Shown: in pieces, positions 16,894-26,282 of the stretch
How the letters are laid out: the number at the start of each line of letters is the position of its first letter
Position numbering within the stretch: the first letter of the stretch is position 1
NCBI RefSeq assembly: GCF_016598535.1
Contig: NZ_CP066779.1
Location: forward strand, 248,001 to 312,000
Direction of reading: 5' to 3'
Length of the DNA stretch: 64,000 nt
From: Rhodococcus sp. P-2
Lineage (GTDB): Bacteria; Actinomycetota; Actinomycetes; Mycobacteriales; Mycobacteriaceae
Position numbers and translations under genes: made by a program
Notes under the pieces: model-generated
What the model saw: the letters and a program-made list of their open reading frames with translations, nothing else
Told to the model about the DNA's origin: nothing
The model's database searches: none

Positions 16894-18558
16894 CTACTTG
16901 GTGGGTTGGAAGTTGTTCGTCAGAGCGGCGTGAATTGCGTCGGTGTCCGACTGAGACCAGTCCTCAGGGTGCAATATCTGTGCCCACATGTCCGCTGCCT
17001 CGGCACCGTAGTTGTGTCCGTGACCAGGGGGCACGTCAGCCGAGAAGACCATGTCCAGTGTCACCTGCCAGAACGTCACGAACGGTATCCACGTCATTCC
17101 CGGATCGACATCCCTGCCCAGAGGTTCAGCAAGCCAGTCCGGTTGGTTCAGGAGTAGGTCGAAAGACCACCAGACAATCGGATCGCTGGCGTGCTGCCAG
17201 TACACGACGCGGGAGTCGTTCCACGGCGCATCGAGTTCGAGGTCTTCCGGGTAAGCGGCGAAACGGATCGACTGCCCGTCGTCGATCACCGGCACCGCTT
17301 CCCGTGAGCCTGAGTCACGACCGCTGGTGATCTCCTGCCATTGAGCAGTGAAATTCGGGGTTCCCGACCACAGCGCCCCATCGACACGCGTCGCCATGTC
17401 CTGCGCTCCCGCGAACGCCGCCTGTCCCCCGTACGATCCCAGGCTCTCGCCGAAAACGACCAGCTTAGGGCGTTTGTCGAGCGGCAGCTCGATCCATTTC
17501 GCGTAGACAGAGTTGAACAGCGCCCGGCCGGCGGCCATCGGGGTTTCTCGGTCGGCGATGAATGCCAACGGGCTGGGAAGGAACGAGTACTGCATCGCCG
17601 CGATGGCAGTGTCGCCGCCCTGAACGTATTCGAAGGAGGACGCCACGTCGTCGTTGACCCAGCCGCGGCCGGTGGTGGTCACCACTGCCAGGACGGCGCG
17701 GTCGAATCCACCGGTGCGCTCGAGTTCAGCGACGACCCGCCCTGCGACGCCGTCGACGGAATCGGACGACTCGCGGCCGGCGTACACGCGGATGGGTTGC
17801 TTCGCGTCCCGGCCGGTCAGCGCGGCGATCTGCTCCGCGGACGGCCCGCTACCCATGAAGGTGCGCCCTTCCTTACCCAGCGAATCCCACGCCTCGGCAG
17901 ACATGGGCGAACCACTGCGCTCGGCGATCAGAGGCTGGTCGATACCATCCGGTGTGTCGTTGTCCGCGCCGGAGAAACTCCAGTTCGCAAACGCGATGAG
18001 CCCGTTGTAGAGGGCACCGTTGACGACGAAGATCGCCAACGCGAAGACGACGACCAAGCTCGCGACTTTCGCCGCCTCTTTGGGCACAAACCGCAGAGCG
18101 ACGGCAGCGATGCTTCTGGTGAGATACCGCAAACCGCGACCCGCCTCGAGCAAGATCAACCACACCGCGACCGAAATCAGCAGCACCAGAAGATAGTTCG
18201 CCCGGTTGACGCGCGGTGCCTCGACCAGATCACGGACGATCTGCTGCCACCACGAACCCAAGATCAGAAAGAGAGGCACCAATATCACCGCCAGGACAGT
18301 GAGTACAGTCCAGCCGATCTTCTTGGTCCGATCCGACCACGTCGGTTCGACTCCGCATTTGCGGATCATCCACGCCACGCTGACACCGATGCCGTACCCC
18401 GTGGCGACGGAAATACCGGTCGCCACGCCCTGCAGGTACCACGCCCGCGGCAAGAGGGACGGGCTCATCGAGAGGACGAAAAACACCAAGCCGAACGACA
18501 ACCCAGCCGAGTGCAGCGTCTTGCCGTAGCGCCGCACACCTTCCCACACACGTTTCAT
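16894..18558 (-). CDS. Membrane-bound alpha/beta hydrolase (Abhydrolase_9 family)
   Basis: 554 residues from the ATG at 18558. Four or five membrane helices occupy about residues 15-230 (FGLVFFVLSMSPSLLP, WTVLTVLAVILVPLFLILG, YLLVLLISVAVWLILLEAG, VASLVVVFALAIFVVNGALY). The C-terminal hydrolase domain has the nucleophile elbow FGESLGSYGG, preceded by KRPKLVV, and a late PPGHGHNYG His. The two-part layout matches the actinobacterial PF15420-PF10081 protein. The function of the family is unknown; a lipid or envelope esterase facing the cytoplasmic side is an inference. Confidence 0.85.
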   Translation of the reverse strand: MKRVWEGVRRYGKTLHSAGLSFGLVFFVLSMSPSLLPRAWYLQGVATGISVATGYGIGVSVAWMIRKCGVEPTWSDRTKKIGWTVLTVLAVILVPLFLILGSWWQQIVRDLVEAPRVNRANYLLVLLISVAVWLILLEAGRGLRYLTRSIAAVALRFVPKEAAKVASLVVVFALAIFVVNGALYNGLIAFANWSFSGADNDTPDGIDQPLIAERSGSPMSAEAWDSLGKEGRTFMGSGPSAEQIAALTGRDAKQPIRVYAGRESSDSVDGVAGRVVAELERTGGFDRAVLAVVTTTGRGWVNDDVASSFEYVQGGDTAIAAMQYSFLPSPLAFIADRETPMAAGRALFNSVYAKWIELPLDKRPKLVVFGESLGSYGGQAAFAGAQDMATRVDGALWSGTPNFTAQWQEITSGRDSGSREAVPVIDDGQSIRFAAYPEDLELDAPWNDSRVVYWQHASDPIVWWSFDLLLNQPDWLAEPLGRDVDPGMTWIPFVTFWQVTLDMVFSADVPPGHGHNYGAEAADMWAQILHPEDWSQSDTDAIHAALTNNFQPTK

Positions 18559-18792
18559 GCCGGAATCGTAAGCGCGGCAGAGAGATGGAATGAGCCTCTC
18601 ATCCCTTTCGAATGAGGCGCGAACTACGTCGACAAAAAGTGTCCGATGTTCCGGGTCGTACACCAATAAGCCTCGCCCCAAAGGCAACTACGGGCGAACA
18701 CCGGTGGTGCGATGGCAGATTTCACGCACGCGAATCCGCGTACACTGTGTGGGGTCAATCCACTCAGCACGTACAAATTCGGCGCGATTCTC
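18559..18792. other. Divergent promoter region
   Basis: It separates the membrane hydrolase (leftward) from the LuxR-type ATPase (rightward). The right part is open in the regulator frame from an alternative ATG at 18712. No strong palindrome or RNA element is seen. Confidence 0.4.
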
Positions 18793-21117
18793 ATGGCGGC
18801 AAAACGAGGAAACCTACCGATCGAACTGAGCAGTTTCGTCGGTCGTCGGTCCGAAGCCAAAGAAGTCCGACGCCTGCTGTCGGACTACCGCCTCGTGACC
18901 CTTACGGGCCTGGGTGGGGTCGGCAAAACCCGCTTGGCGCTCCGTGCCGCCGATGATTCCTCCCGTGCGTTCCCCGGGGGCGTCTGGTTCGTCGACTTCA
19001 GTGAACTGCGGGAGCCGGCACTTCTCGATCAGACGATTCTTGCCGCACTCGGAGTACAAGACCGATCTGCGCGGTCACCGCGATCGGTACTGATCGGCCG
19101 TCTCGTCGACGAACGTGTCCTGATTGTTCTGGACAATTGCGAACACCTCATCGGCTGGGTGGCCGACACCGTCGTCGAACTACTCCGGTGCTGTGCCCGA
19201 TTGGCACTTCTGGCGACCAGCCGAGAACCGCTCGACATTCCCGGCGAGATGGTATTACGGGTGCCGCCAATGCGAATTCCCACCGAGGCGCCGTCGCCAA
19301 CCGACACCCGTGATGGTGATGCGATGATGCTGTTCGAGCAGCGGGCACGTTCCTCCGTGACGGACTTCCGCATCACCAGCGAGAACAGTGCGGCTGTGGA
19401 GAAGATCGTCCGCCGGTTGGAGGGACTACCGCTGCCGATCGAGCTGGCGGCCGCCCGACTGAGGGCGATGTCGGTCGATCAGATCCTGCAAAAACTCGAC
19501 GACCGCTTCCAACTGCTGACGCGGGGCAGCCGGAACGCTCCAGCGCGTCAACAAACGCTTGCACAGAGTATCGACTGGAGCTTCGATCTGTGTACGCCGC
19601 CGGAGAAGTCGTTGTGGGCGAACTCGAGCGTATTTGCGGGTAGCTTCGATCTCGGGTCCGTCGAAGGAATTCTCGCCGACGAAGCACAGAACGACGACTT
19701 GGGCGATCTCGTGATGTCCCTTGTCGACAAGTCGATCCTCATCCGTGAACAAAACGGCTCGTACGTTCGCTACCGCCTACTCGAGACTCTTCGCGACTAC
19801 GGGCGCGAACTGGTGTCAGTCGACGAGTGGGCCTCACTGCAGCGCAGGCACAGTGAGTGGTTCAGGCAACTCGTCTTCCGCTCCGGAGTCGACTGGCCGG
19901 GGCCGCACCAAATCGACTGGATGACGCGGATCGACCGCGACCTACCCAACGTGCGCACCGCGTTGGAATTCGGTTTGACCGAACCCGACTCGGTCGAAGC
20001 CACATTGCGTACCGCAAGTGCTCTGCATGATTACTGGCTTGCACGTGGTCGATTCAACGAAGGTCGCTACTGGTTGGGTCGCGCCCTGGCCGAGGTGCCC
20101 GCACTGACCGAGGGCCCTCTCGGTGACGCGGTAGTCGAGGCCGCCGCGACAGGCGCACTGCTGGCAGCCCTCCAACGAGACATCGCTTCGGCGACAAGCA
20201 TTGCCGAAGAGGCTCGGCGACAGGCCGAGATGCAGCGGAACGACGACGGACGCATACTGGCGCGGTACACGCTCGGATTCGTCGCGGTCGCCGACGGCGA
20301 TCTCGTGCGCGGTGCCGAGTACCTGGAGCAGGCTGTCGCAGCATTCCGGGCAAACGACAACATCGCCCGTCTGGTACCCGCGCTCTACTGGTTCGCCTTC
20401 GTCGTCGACGCCCTCGGTGAAGCCGACCGGGCTGCAAGCATTTACGAGGAGGAATTGGCCCTCACCGAATCGCGCGGCGAAATCTTGTGGCGGTCGATGG
20501 CGATGTCGGACTACGGATCCGCCCTGTGGCGTCATGGCAACCACGCTCGCGGCATCGAGCTACTCGAAGATTCTCTCCGATTGCTACGAGGGCTGGGTAA
20601 CCAGTTCGGATGCGCATGGTGCCTCGAGGAAATCGCGTGGACGCTTGTCGACCGGGACGCGAAGCTGGCAGCCACACTGATGGGAGCTGCCGACACGCTG
20701 TTCACCGCCACGGGCAGCCCGATGGACACCTTCAGGAGCATGGTCCAGTACCACGAAAACAGCGTAACCAAAGCTCGTAACCGGCTCGGAGACCGGGTTT
20801 TTCAAACAGCATTCGATCATGGACGAGCTCTGACTCTCGACGACGCAGCGGCCCGCGCGCTGAGAGAGCAACCGCTCGGTGGATCACCGAAATCGGCGGC
20901 CGACGAAGTGCTGACTCCGCGGGAGCAGCAGGTGGCCGAACTCGTCGCACAGGGCCTGACCAACCGAGCAATCGCGGACAAGCTGGTCATTTCCCAGCGC
21001 ACTGTCGACGGCCACGTCGATCACATTCTGAACAAACTCGGGTACAGCTCGCGCACCAGGATTGCGGCCTGGGTGCTCCAGCGCACAAACGACCCCGACA
21101 ACCCTTCGACCTCTTGA
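18793..21117 (+). CDS. Large ATP-binding LuxR-type transcriptional regulator
   Basis: About 774 residues from the ATG at 18793. Following NLPIELSSFVGRR, the NTPase domain has Walker A GLGGVGKT (residues 39-46) and Walker B VLIVLDNCEH; LLATSREPL and GLPLPIELAAARL are typical NB-ARC/AfsR-like motifs. A TPR-like helical middle follows, then a C-terminal LuxR helix-turn-helix (LTPREQQVAELVAQGLTNRAIADKL; VSQRTV-type recognition helix in ISQRTVDGHV). This is a STAND signal-transduction ATPase. An earlier ATG at 18712 would add 27 residues. The target genes are unknown; the divergent membrane hydrolase is the nearest candidate. Confidence 0.88.
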   Translation: MAAKRGNLPIELSSFVGRRSEAKEVRRLLSDYRLVTLTGLGGVGKTRLALRAADDSSRAFPGGVWFVDFSELREPALLDQTILAALGVQDRSARSPRSVLIGRLVDERVLIVLDNCEHLIGWVADTVVELLRCCARLALLATSREPLDIPGEMVLRVPPMRIPTEAPSPTDTRDGDAMMLFEQRARSSVTDFRITSENSAAVEKIVRRLEGLPLPIELAAARLRAMSVDQILQKLDDRFQLLTRGSRNAPARQQTLAQSIDWSFDLCTPPEKSLWANSSVFAGSFDLGSVEGILADEAQNDDLGDLVMSLVDKSILIREQNGSYVRYRLLETLRDYGRELVSVDEWASLQRRHSEWFRQLVFRSGVDWPGPHQIDWMTRIDRDLPNVRTALEFGLTEPDSVEATLRTASALHDYWLARGRFNEGRYWLGRALAEVPALTEGPLGDAVVEAAATGALLAALQRDIASATSIAEEARRQAEMQRNDDGRILARYTLGFVAVADGDLVRGAEYLEQAVAAFRANDNIARLVPALYWFAFVVDALGEADRAASIYEEELALTESRGEILWRSMAMSDYGSALWRHGNHARGIELLEDSLRLLRGLGNQFGCAWCLEEIAWTLVDRDAKLAATLMGAADTLFTATGSPMDTFRSMVQYHENSVTKARNRLGDRVFQTAFDHGRALTLDDAAARALREQPLGGSPKSAADEVLTPREQQVAELVAQGLTNRAIADKLVISQRTVDGHVDHILNKLGYSSRTRIAAWVLQRTNDPDNPSTS

Positions 21118-21200
21118 CGGACGATGTCTTCGATCGCCCGCCGCGCAGGGGATGCTCCCGCCGAGGTTTGTCGAAAGAGGCCGACCGAGGAAAGCTGTTC

Positions 21201-23017
21201 TCAGCCTTCGCGATCAGTGAGCGTCCAGTGTCCCGCACCGCGCAGTTCGAGTTGTCGATTGTGAAAAACGTCGAGTGTGCTGCGATGGCCGACGCTGACG
21301 ATGATGCTGTCGGGCAGTTCATGGCGAAGTATGTCGTAGAGCGTGTACTCGAGACCTTCGTCGATTCCGGATGTCGCCTCGTCGAGAAATGCGGTTCGCG
21401 GGCGGATCAGGAGGACTCGGGCGAACGCCAGCCGTTGTTGCTCCCCCGGCGACAGAATTCGAGTCCAATCCGCAGCCTCGTCGAGTCGGCCGACCAAATG
21501 CGCAAGATGCACGTGGGCCAACGCGTCGCGAAACCTGTCGTCGTCGAAGTTCGCACGCCCTGTGTTCGGCTGCCCCGAGGGCAACTGATCCGGATATGCC
21601 AGACCTGCGCGCAGCGAACCCAACGGCAAGTACGGACGTTGCGAGAGAAAGAGCACGGATCCGACAGGAGTGGTCACGGAACCGTCTGTGTACGGCCACA
21701 ACTGCGCGATGCTGCGGAGCAGCGTGGTTTTGCCGCTTCCCGACGGGCCCTTCACCAGCAGAGCATCACCGGGCACCAGTGACATGTCGAGTTCGGAGAT
21801 CAATGCCTCACCAACAGGCGTGCGCACATCGAGTCCACGAACAATCAAGTGCTTACCCGAGGAAAAAGCGTCGAGCACCGGGAGTGCGCGGGCACGTCGA
21901 TCCGCATCTGCGAGCCCTGTCAAACGAATCAGTGTGGCCCGGAAACTGGCAAAATCAGCATAGGACTCGCGAAGAAGGACAGTGAATTGTGCACCTGGCC
22001 GAACGCTTGAGCAGTTTGCATCACGTCGCCGAAAGTTATTTGCCCGCTGAATAATCGAGATCCCTGGACGAGGAACGGAAACACCACCGCGGTCTGATTC
22101 ACTGCCAGATTGAAGCCACTGAACTTGAGCGTCCGGAAAACGATCGCCCACATATTGCGGATCACCGCAGCAAAACGTAGTCCGAGGGTGCGTCGTTCGA
22201 CGTTCTCTCCGCGATAGAAGGCGATGCTCTCGCCGTACTCCCGCAGTCGAACCAGTGCGTACCGGAAGGTGGCGCCGAGTTTCTCGTTCAAGAAGTTCAG
22301 CATGATCAAAGGCCGCCCGATCCAGAAAGCCAGTGCCGTCGTCACCAACACGTAGATGTAGACAAGGAAGATCATCGCTCGCGGAATCTCGGCACCGAAA
22401 ACAGTCAACGGCCCGGACAGATCCCACAGGATCTTGGTGAAGCTGACGATCGACACCATTGCCGTGACGGCGCCCATGGACAACGTGCGGGACGACGTCA
22501 CGAATGTGGTGATGTCTGCCTGAATACGTTGGTCCGGATTGTCGACCGGGTTCTCCAGGAAGTTTCCGCGATAGTAGGCGCGGCCGTCGAGCCAATCGTC
22601 GGTCAGTGTGTCATTGAGCCAGCTGCGCCAGTTGATATCGAGGGTTTGACCTACCAGGTAGACGACAAGTGAGCTCGCGACGTGGACTGCGGCCAATATC
22701 GCGAACACTCGCAGGTAGTGCCAGAAGGCGGTTTCGTCGAGGTTCTGGATAGCGTCGTAGAAATCCTTGTACCAGTACGAGAACAACACAGTCACGCGGA
22801 CACCGAATATCGTGAGCAGCAACAGTGACGCGAGAATCGACAGTGGAAGGACGGTGCGCCGGGGATCGAAGTAGGGCCAAGCCATTCGCCGAAATTGGTT
22901 GCCCCAGCGAGTGTACCGAGCAAGGAGCAGCGCGGTGATCACGAGAACCACTACCGTAATCGCGTATGCCTCTGCCAACCACAGTGCGCTGTCCGGTACC
23001 GCGCTACCCCAATTCAC
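21201..23017 (-). pseudogene. SbmA/BacA-like ABC exporter, interrupted by a single-base frameshift
   Basis: The 5' part (to about 21972) starts at a GTG (23017) with ribosome site ggacggagg. It encodes an ABC_membrane_2 domain of about 350 residues with NFLENPVDNPDQRIQ and ITFGDVMQTAQAFGQV. The frame should continue SLSFF-RESYADFASFRATL, but the second half lies in the +1 frame. One missing G near 21971 (plus strand) explains it. The 3' part is an intact ATPase: Walker A GPSGSGKTTLL, signature LSPGEQQRLAFAR, Walker B TAFLDEATSGID. Related proteins import or export B12, peptides or lipids (for example Rv1819c BacA). It sits 31 bases after the hydrogenase cluster on the same strand. Confidence 0.85.
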
Positions 23018-23022
23018 CGGAG

Positions 23023-23037
23023 CCTCCGTCCTGGAGG
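23023..23037 (-). promoter_or_regulatory. Small hairpin covering the ABC exporter ribosome-binding site
   Basis: CCTCC-gtcct-GGAGG on the plus strand; on the leftward mRNA the GGAGG Shine-Dalgarno of the exporter pairs with CCTCC. It could lower translation of the distal gene or simply be chance. Confidence 0.35.
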
Positions 23038-23048
23038 GGAACTGACGA

Positions 23049-23798
23049 TCACATATCGGTCGACAACATCTGGTTCGCGATCCGCAGTGCGGAGTCCTCC
23101 GCGGCATCCAAGGCCAGTGCCTGCTCTGCAGTGATGCTGTCGCACAGCCAATCCCAGTGCATCGTCACCACGGCGCCCGGAACGGGCGGCGGCGCGAGTG
23201 AGCGGCCGCCGACGCTCCATCTCACTCGCTGCGACACCGGCGTCCCGCGTGCGAGTTGCTGACCGTCGAACTCGAGCGGGGACGAAACCACCGACGCGTG
23301 CTCCTGGCTCACGTCCTCGACCACTCCGCATCTGATCCGACAGTTCTGGAGAACGGACAGTGGGACCGCACCGCGCTTGCGAAGAAGCTTGACCCACGGA
23401 TACACCAGAAAAACGTGGAAACTGTGGTGTGCGAGCGCGCGGTCCCGATCCTCGAGAGCGGTGAGAAACCCGGTGTTCTCGCGTTCACCGAATGCCGTCC
23501 TCAAGTGCTGCAACAACGTCGCCGAATCGAGCGAGTCGAGGAGATCACTCCCTACCCAATAGGCTTCGATCACCCGCGGATCGAGAGGATCCTCGATGCC
23601 GGCACCTACGGCCAATGCCTCGAGGTACGGCCACGCACCGTCGAATTGACGAGCGCGATCACGGTCGCCGCTGCCCGAGCCACCAAGGGCCTGGCGGAGC
23701 AGCGTTGAAGGATCGTCGGGTCCGCAGTAACCCAACTCGTTCGGCGGATATGCGTAACGAGCAAACAACGCCGGCCCGTTGATACCGACGGCAGTCAT
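23049..23798 (-). CDS. Hydrogenase-cluster conserved protein of unknown function (possibly DUF6390)
   Basis: 249 residues. The ATG overlaps the hypE stop by one base (TGATG), so it is tightly coupled to hydrogenase maturation genes. It begins GPALFARYAYPPNELGYCGPDD, and has a helical middle (IEAYWVGSDLLDSL, HHSFHVFLVYPWVKLLR) and a beta-rich end with MHWDWLCDSI. Potential ligands are several His and Cys (YCGPDD, NCRIRCG, DWLCD). It has no signal peptide or membrane helix. From memory it may belong to DUF6390, a family found beside hypE in actinobacteria; I could not check this. Its role in maturation or regulation is unknown. Confidence 0.8.
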   Translation of the reverse strand: MTAVGINGPALFARYAYPPNELGYCGPDDPSTLLRQALGGSGSGDRDRARQFDGAWPYLEALAVGAGIEDPLDPRVIEAYWVGSDLLDSLDSATLLQHLRTAFGERENTGFLTALEDRDRALAHHSFHVFLVYPWVKLLRKRGAVPLSVLQNCRIRCGVVEDVSQEHASVVSSPLEFDGQQLARGTPVSQRVRWSVGGRSLAPPPVPGAVVTMHWDWLCDSITAEQALALDAAEDSALRIANQMLSTDM

Positions 23799-24868
23799 CA
23801 GCAGATCCGCGGAAGTTGTTCACCTGCAGGCAAATCCACTACCCGATTGCCTCCCAATGCCGTGCGCGCCACCACCATTCCGCGATGTTCGGCCACGCAC
23901 TCCCCGATCACGGCGGCTCCCACACTCAGTGAATTGCCGCGCATCGCTTCCAGAATTCGGTCGGCATCGTCTCGCGGAACGAAGGCGATCAACTTGCCCT
24001 CGTTGGCAACGTACAACGGATCCAAACCGAGTAGCCCACAGGCGTCGCGCACGTCAGCGGGAATCGGCAGATCTCGTTCCACCAGTGCAACCCCGATGTT
24101 CGACGCCTGAGCGATCTCGTTCAGGGTCGCGGCGACTCCACCCCGCGTAGGGTCGCGCAGGACGTGGATGTCGACGCCGGTGGCAATCATGTCGGCAACC
24201 ACGCCGTTCAGGGCCGCACAATCACTGCGCACTTCGGTCCCGAATTCGAGACCTTCGCGACAACTCATCACGGCCACTCCGTGAACGCCGATGTCGCCGC
24301 TGACGATCACGACGTCACCCACTTGTGCGCGAGTGGGGTTGATGTTCACCCCATCGGCGACAATCCCGATTCCCGCGGTGTTGATGAAGACTCCGTCGCC
24401 GTGACCGGCATCGACGACCTTCGTGTCACCCGTCACCAGCCGAACGCCGGCAACGTGCGCGGCCTCACCGAGCGCTTTCGCGATTCCCGCGATGTCGGTC
24501 AGGGCGGTCCCTTCTTCGAGAATGAAGGCTGTCGACATCACCAGAGGTTGTGCTCCCGCCATCGCCAGGTCGTTCACCGTTCCGTTGACAGCAAGATCGC
24601 CGATCGTTCCGCCGGGAAACACCATGGGTTTCACGACGTACGAGTCCGTCGAGAAGGCGAGCCGCACCCCGCCGACGTCGAATACGGCCGAGTCTCCGAG
24701 TTCTGCATCGGCGGCGCTTCCGAACGAGGGCAGGAACAGATGCTCGATCAGCTCGGCGGACATCGCTCCCCCACCACCGTGCCCCATGACGATGTTCGGC
24801 GAATCACGCAGCGGCAGTGGACAGACCCATGCCGACAGGTCCACGACAGCGGTCTCCTCAGCCGGCAT
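23798..24868 (-). CDS. hypE: Hydrogenase maturation protein HypE
   Basis: 356 residues from the ATG at 24868, which overlaps the end of hypD by 11 bases. HypE dehydrates an S-carbamoyl group, received from HypF, to the thiocyanate that becomes the CN ligands of the Ni-Fe site. Visible are the N-terminal [13 protein letters not shown]-binding motif of the AIRS/PurM-like fold, [21 protein letters not shown] and TGDTKVV. The essential C-terminal Cys is present (sequence ends PRIC). The start before [11 protein letters not shown] is favoured over the open upstream frame. Confidence 0.97.
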   Translation of the reverse strand: MPAEETAVVDLSAWVCPLPLRDSPNIVMGHGGGGAMSAELIEHLFLPSFGSAADAELGDSAVFDVGGVRLAFSTDSYVVKPMVFPGGTIGDLAVNGTVNDLAMAGAQPLVMSTAFILEEGTALTDIAGIAKALGEAAHVAGVRLVTGDTKVVDAGHGDGVFINTAGIGIVADGVNINPTRAQVGDVVIVSGDIGVHGVAVMSCREGLEFGTEVRSDCAALNGVVADMIATGVDIHVLRDPTRGGVAATLNEIAQASNIGVALVERDLPIPADVRDACGLLGLDPLYVANEGKLIAFVPRDDADRILEAMRGNSLSVGAAVIGECVAEHRGMVVARTALGGNRVVDLPAGEQLPRIC

Positions 24869-25970
24869 GACCCGCCTCCTGAAGTTCCAGGCGCCGGTAC
24901 AGGTAGTACGCAGCGCACGCCCCCTCGGACGAGACCATCGTGGCACCGAGCGGATTCCGCGGAGTGCATTCCTTCCCGAAGGCGCTGCACTCGTGTGGCT
25001 TGATCAAGCCTTGCAACACTTCTCCGGAACGGCACACGCTCGACTCGTCGGTATGGATATCGGTCACCGAAAAGCGCTCTTCGGCATCGAAATACGCATA
25101 CTTCGGCGCCAGCTGCCAACCGCTGTCCGGAATCGATCCGATGCCGCGCCATGTCCGATCCGACACCGCGAACACGTCCTCGAGCATCGCCTTCGCTGCG
25201 GTGTTGCCCTCGGCCGTGACCGCACGGGCGTAGGCATTTTCGACCTCGTATCGACCCGATTCCAATTGCAGCACAGTCTTTCTGATTCCCTCCAGCAAAT
25301 CCAGCGGCTCGAATCCGGTGACGACGATCGGGACCTTGTACTTCTCGGCGAGCGCCGGGTACTCCGACGTACCCATCACACTGCACACATGCCCGGCCGC
25401 CAGAAATGCCTGCACGCGGCACTCTGGCGAGTCCATGATCGCGGCCATCGCCGGTGGGACGAGAACGTGCGAGACGAGTAGCGAGAAGTTCTCGATGCCC
25501 AGGCGATTGGCCTGATAGACGGTCATGGCGTTGGCCGGCGCGGTGGTCTCGAATCCGATCCCGAAGAACACCACTTGCCGGTCCGGGTTCTCCTTGGCAA
25601 TGGTCAGCGCATCCAACGGTGAGTACACGACGCGCACGTCGCCGCCGGCACTCTTGATCCGGAACAGATCCGAAGAACTCCCCGGGACTCGCAACATGTC
25701 CCCGAAGGAGCAGAAAATGACATCGGGTCTTGCCGCGATTTCGAGAGCTTTGTCGATGATCTCGAGCGGGGTGACACAGACTGGGCATCCTGGTCCGTGA
25801 ATCATCTCGATCTGTTGCGGAAGTAGTTGATCGATGCCGTGTCTGATGATCGAATGTGTCTGACCACCACACACTTCCATGATCGCCCATCGCCGTGTGG
25901 CCAGCGCGCGGATCTGATCCAGCAGTTTGCCGGCCAGTTCCGGATCGGAGAACTCGTCCAGATACTTCAT
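24858..25970 (-). CDS. hypD: Hydrogenase maturation protein HypD
   Basis: 370 residues. HypD is the iron-sulfur scaffold that, with HypC, carries the Fe(CN)2CO unit. Conserved cysteine motifs are present: EVCGGQTHS (about residue 34), [11 protein letters not shown], and C-terminal [16 protein letters not shown] with FGKECTP that ligate the 4Fe-4S cluster. [13 protein letters not shown] and [10 protein letters not shown] are also typical. The start codon overlaps hypC stop (ATGA) and the end overlaps hypE, showing strong coupling. Confidence 0.97.
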   Translation of the reverse strand: MKYLDEFSDPELAGKLLDQIRALATRRWAIMEVCGGQTHSIIRHGIDQLLPQQIEMIHGPGCPVCVTPLEIIDKALEIAARPDVIFCSFGDMLRVPGSSSDLFRIKSAGGDVRVVYSPLDALTIAKENPDRQVVFFGIGFETTAPANAMTVYQANRLGIENFSLLVSHVLVPPAMAAIMDSPECRVQAFLAAGHVCSVMGTSEYPALAEKYKVPIVVTGFEPLDLLEGIRKTVLQLESGRYEVENAYARAVTAEGNTAAKAMLEDVFAVSDRTWRGIGSIPDSGWQLAPKYAYFDAEERFSVTDIHTDESSVCRSGEVLQGLIKPHECSAFGKECTPRNPLGATMVSSEGACAAYYLYRRLELQEAGHAG

Positions 25971-26266
25971 GATTCCGTCTCCTTCGGTTCGATCCCCGCG
26001 GCCCGGGCAGCCCTTTCGAACCCGTCACCGAATTCCTCGTCGAGTACGCCGAGGTGCTCGAATTCCGCCAGCGTGCTGCGAGCGGATTCCTCGTCGAGTC
26101 GCTGGATGGCGAATCCGACGTGTACCACGACGTACTCGCCGACTCGGGCGCCAGGAATGTACTCGAGGCACACCTCTTTTCGGACGCCACCGAAGTTCAC
26201 CACCGACATCGTCGTTCCGTCGCGTTCCTCCAAGGACTCGATACGTCCTGGTACGGCTAGGCACAT
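25967..26266 (-). CDS. hypC: Hydrogenase assembly chaperone HypC (copy 1)
   Basis: 99 residues beginning MCLAVPG, whose Cys2 (after Met removal) binds the Fe(CN)2CO unit with HypD and the large subunit. The OB-like barrel is complete ([38 protein letters not shown]), followed by an acidic helical tail. It is directly upstream of hypD (4-base overlap) and 16 bases after hypF. A second HypC-type gene is present at 28568. Confidence 0.96.
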   Translation of the reverse strand: MCLAVPGRIESLEERDGTTMSVVNFGGVRKEVCLEYIPGARVGEYVVVHVGFAIQRLDEESARSTLAEFEHLGVLDEEFGDGFERAARAAGIEPKETES

Positions 26267-26282
26267 GACACAACTCCTGACC

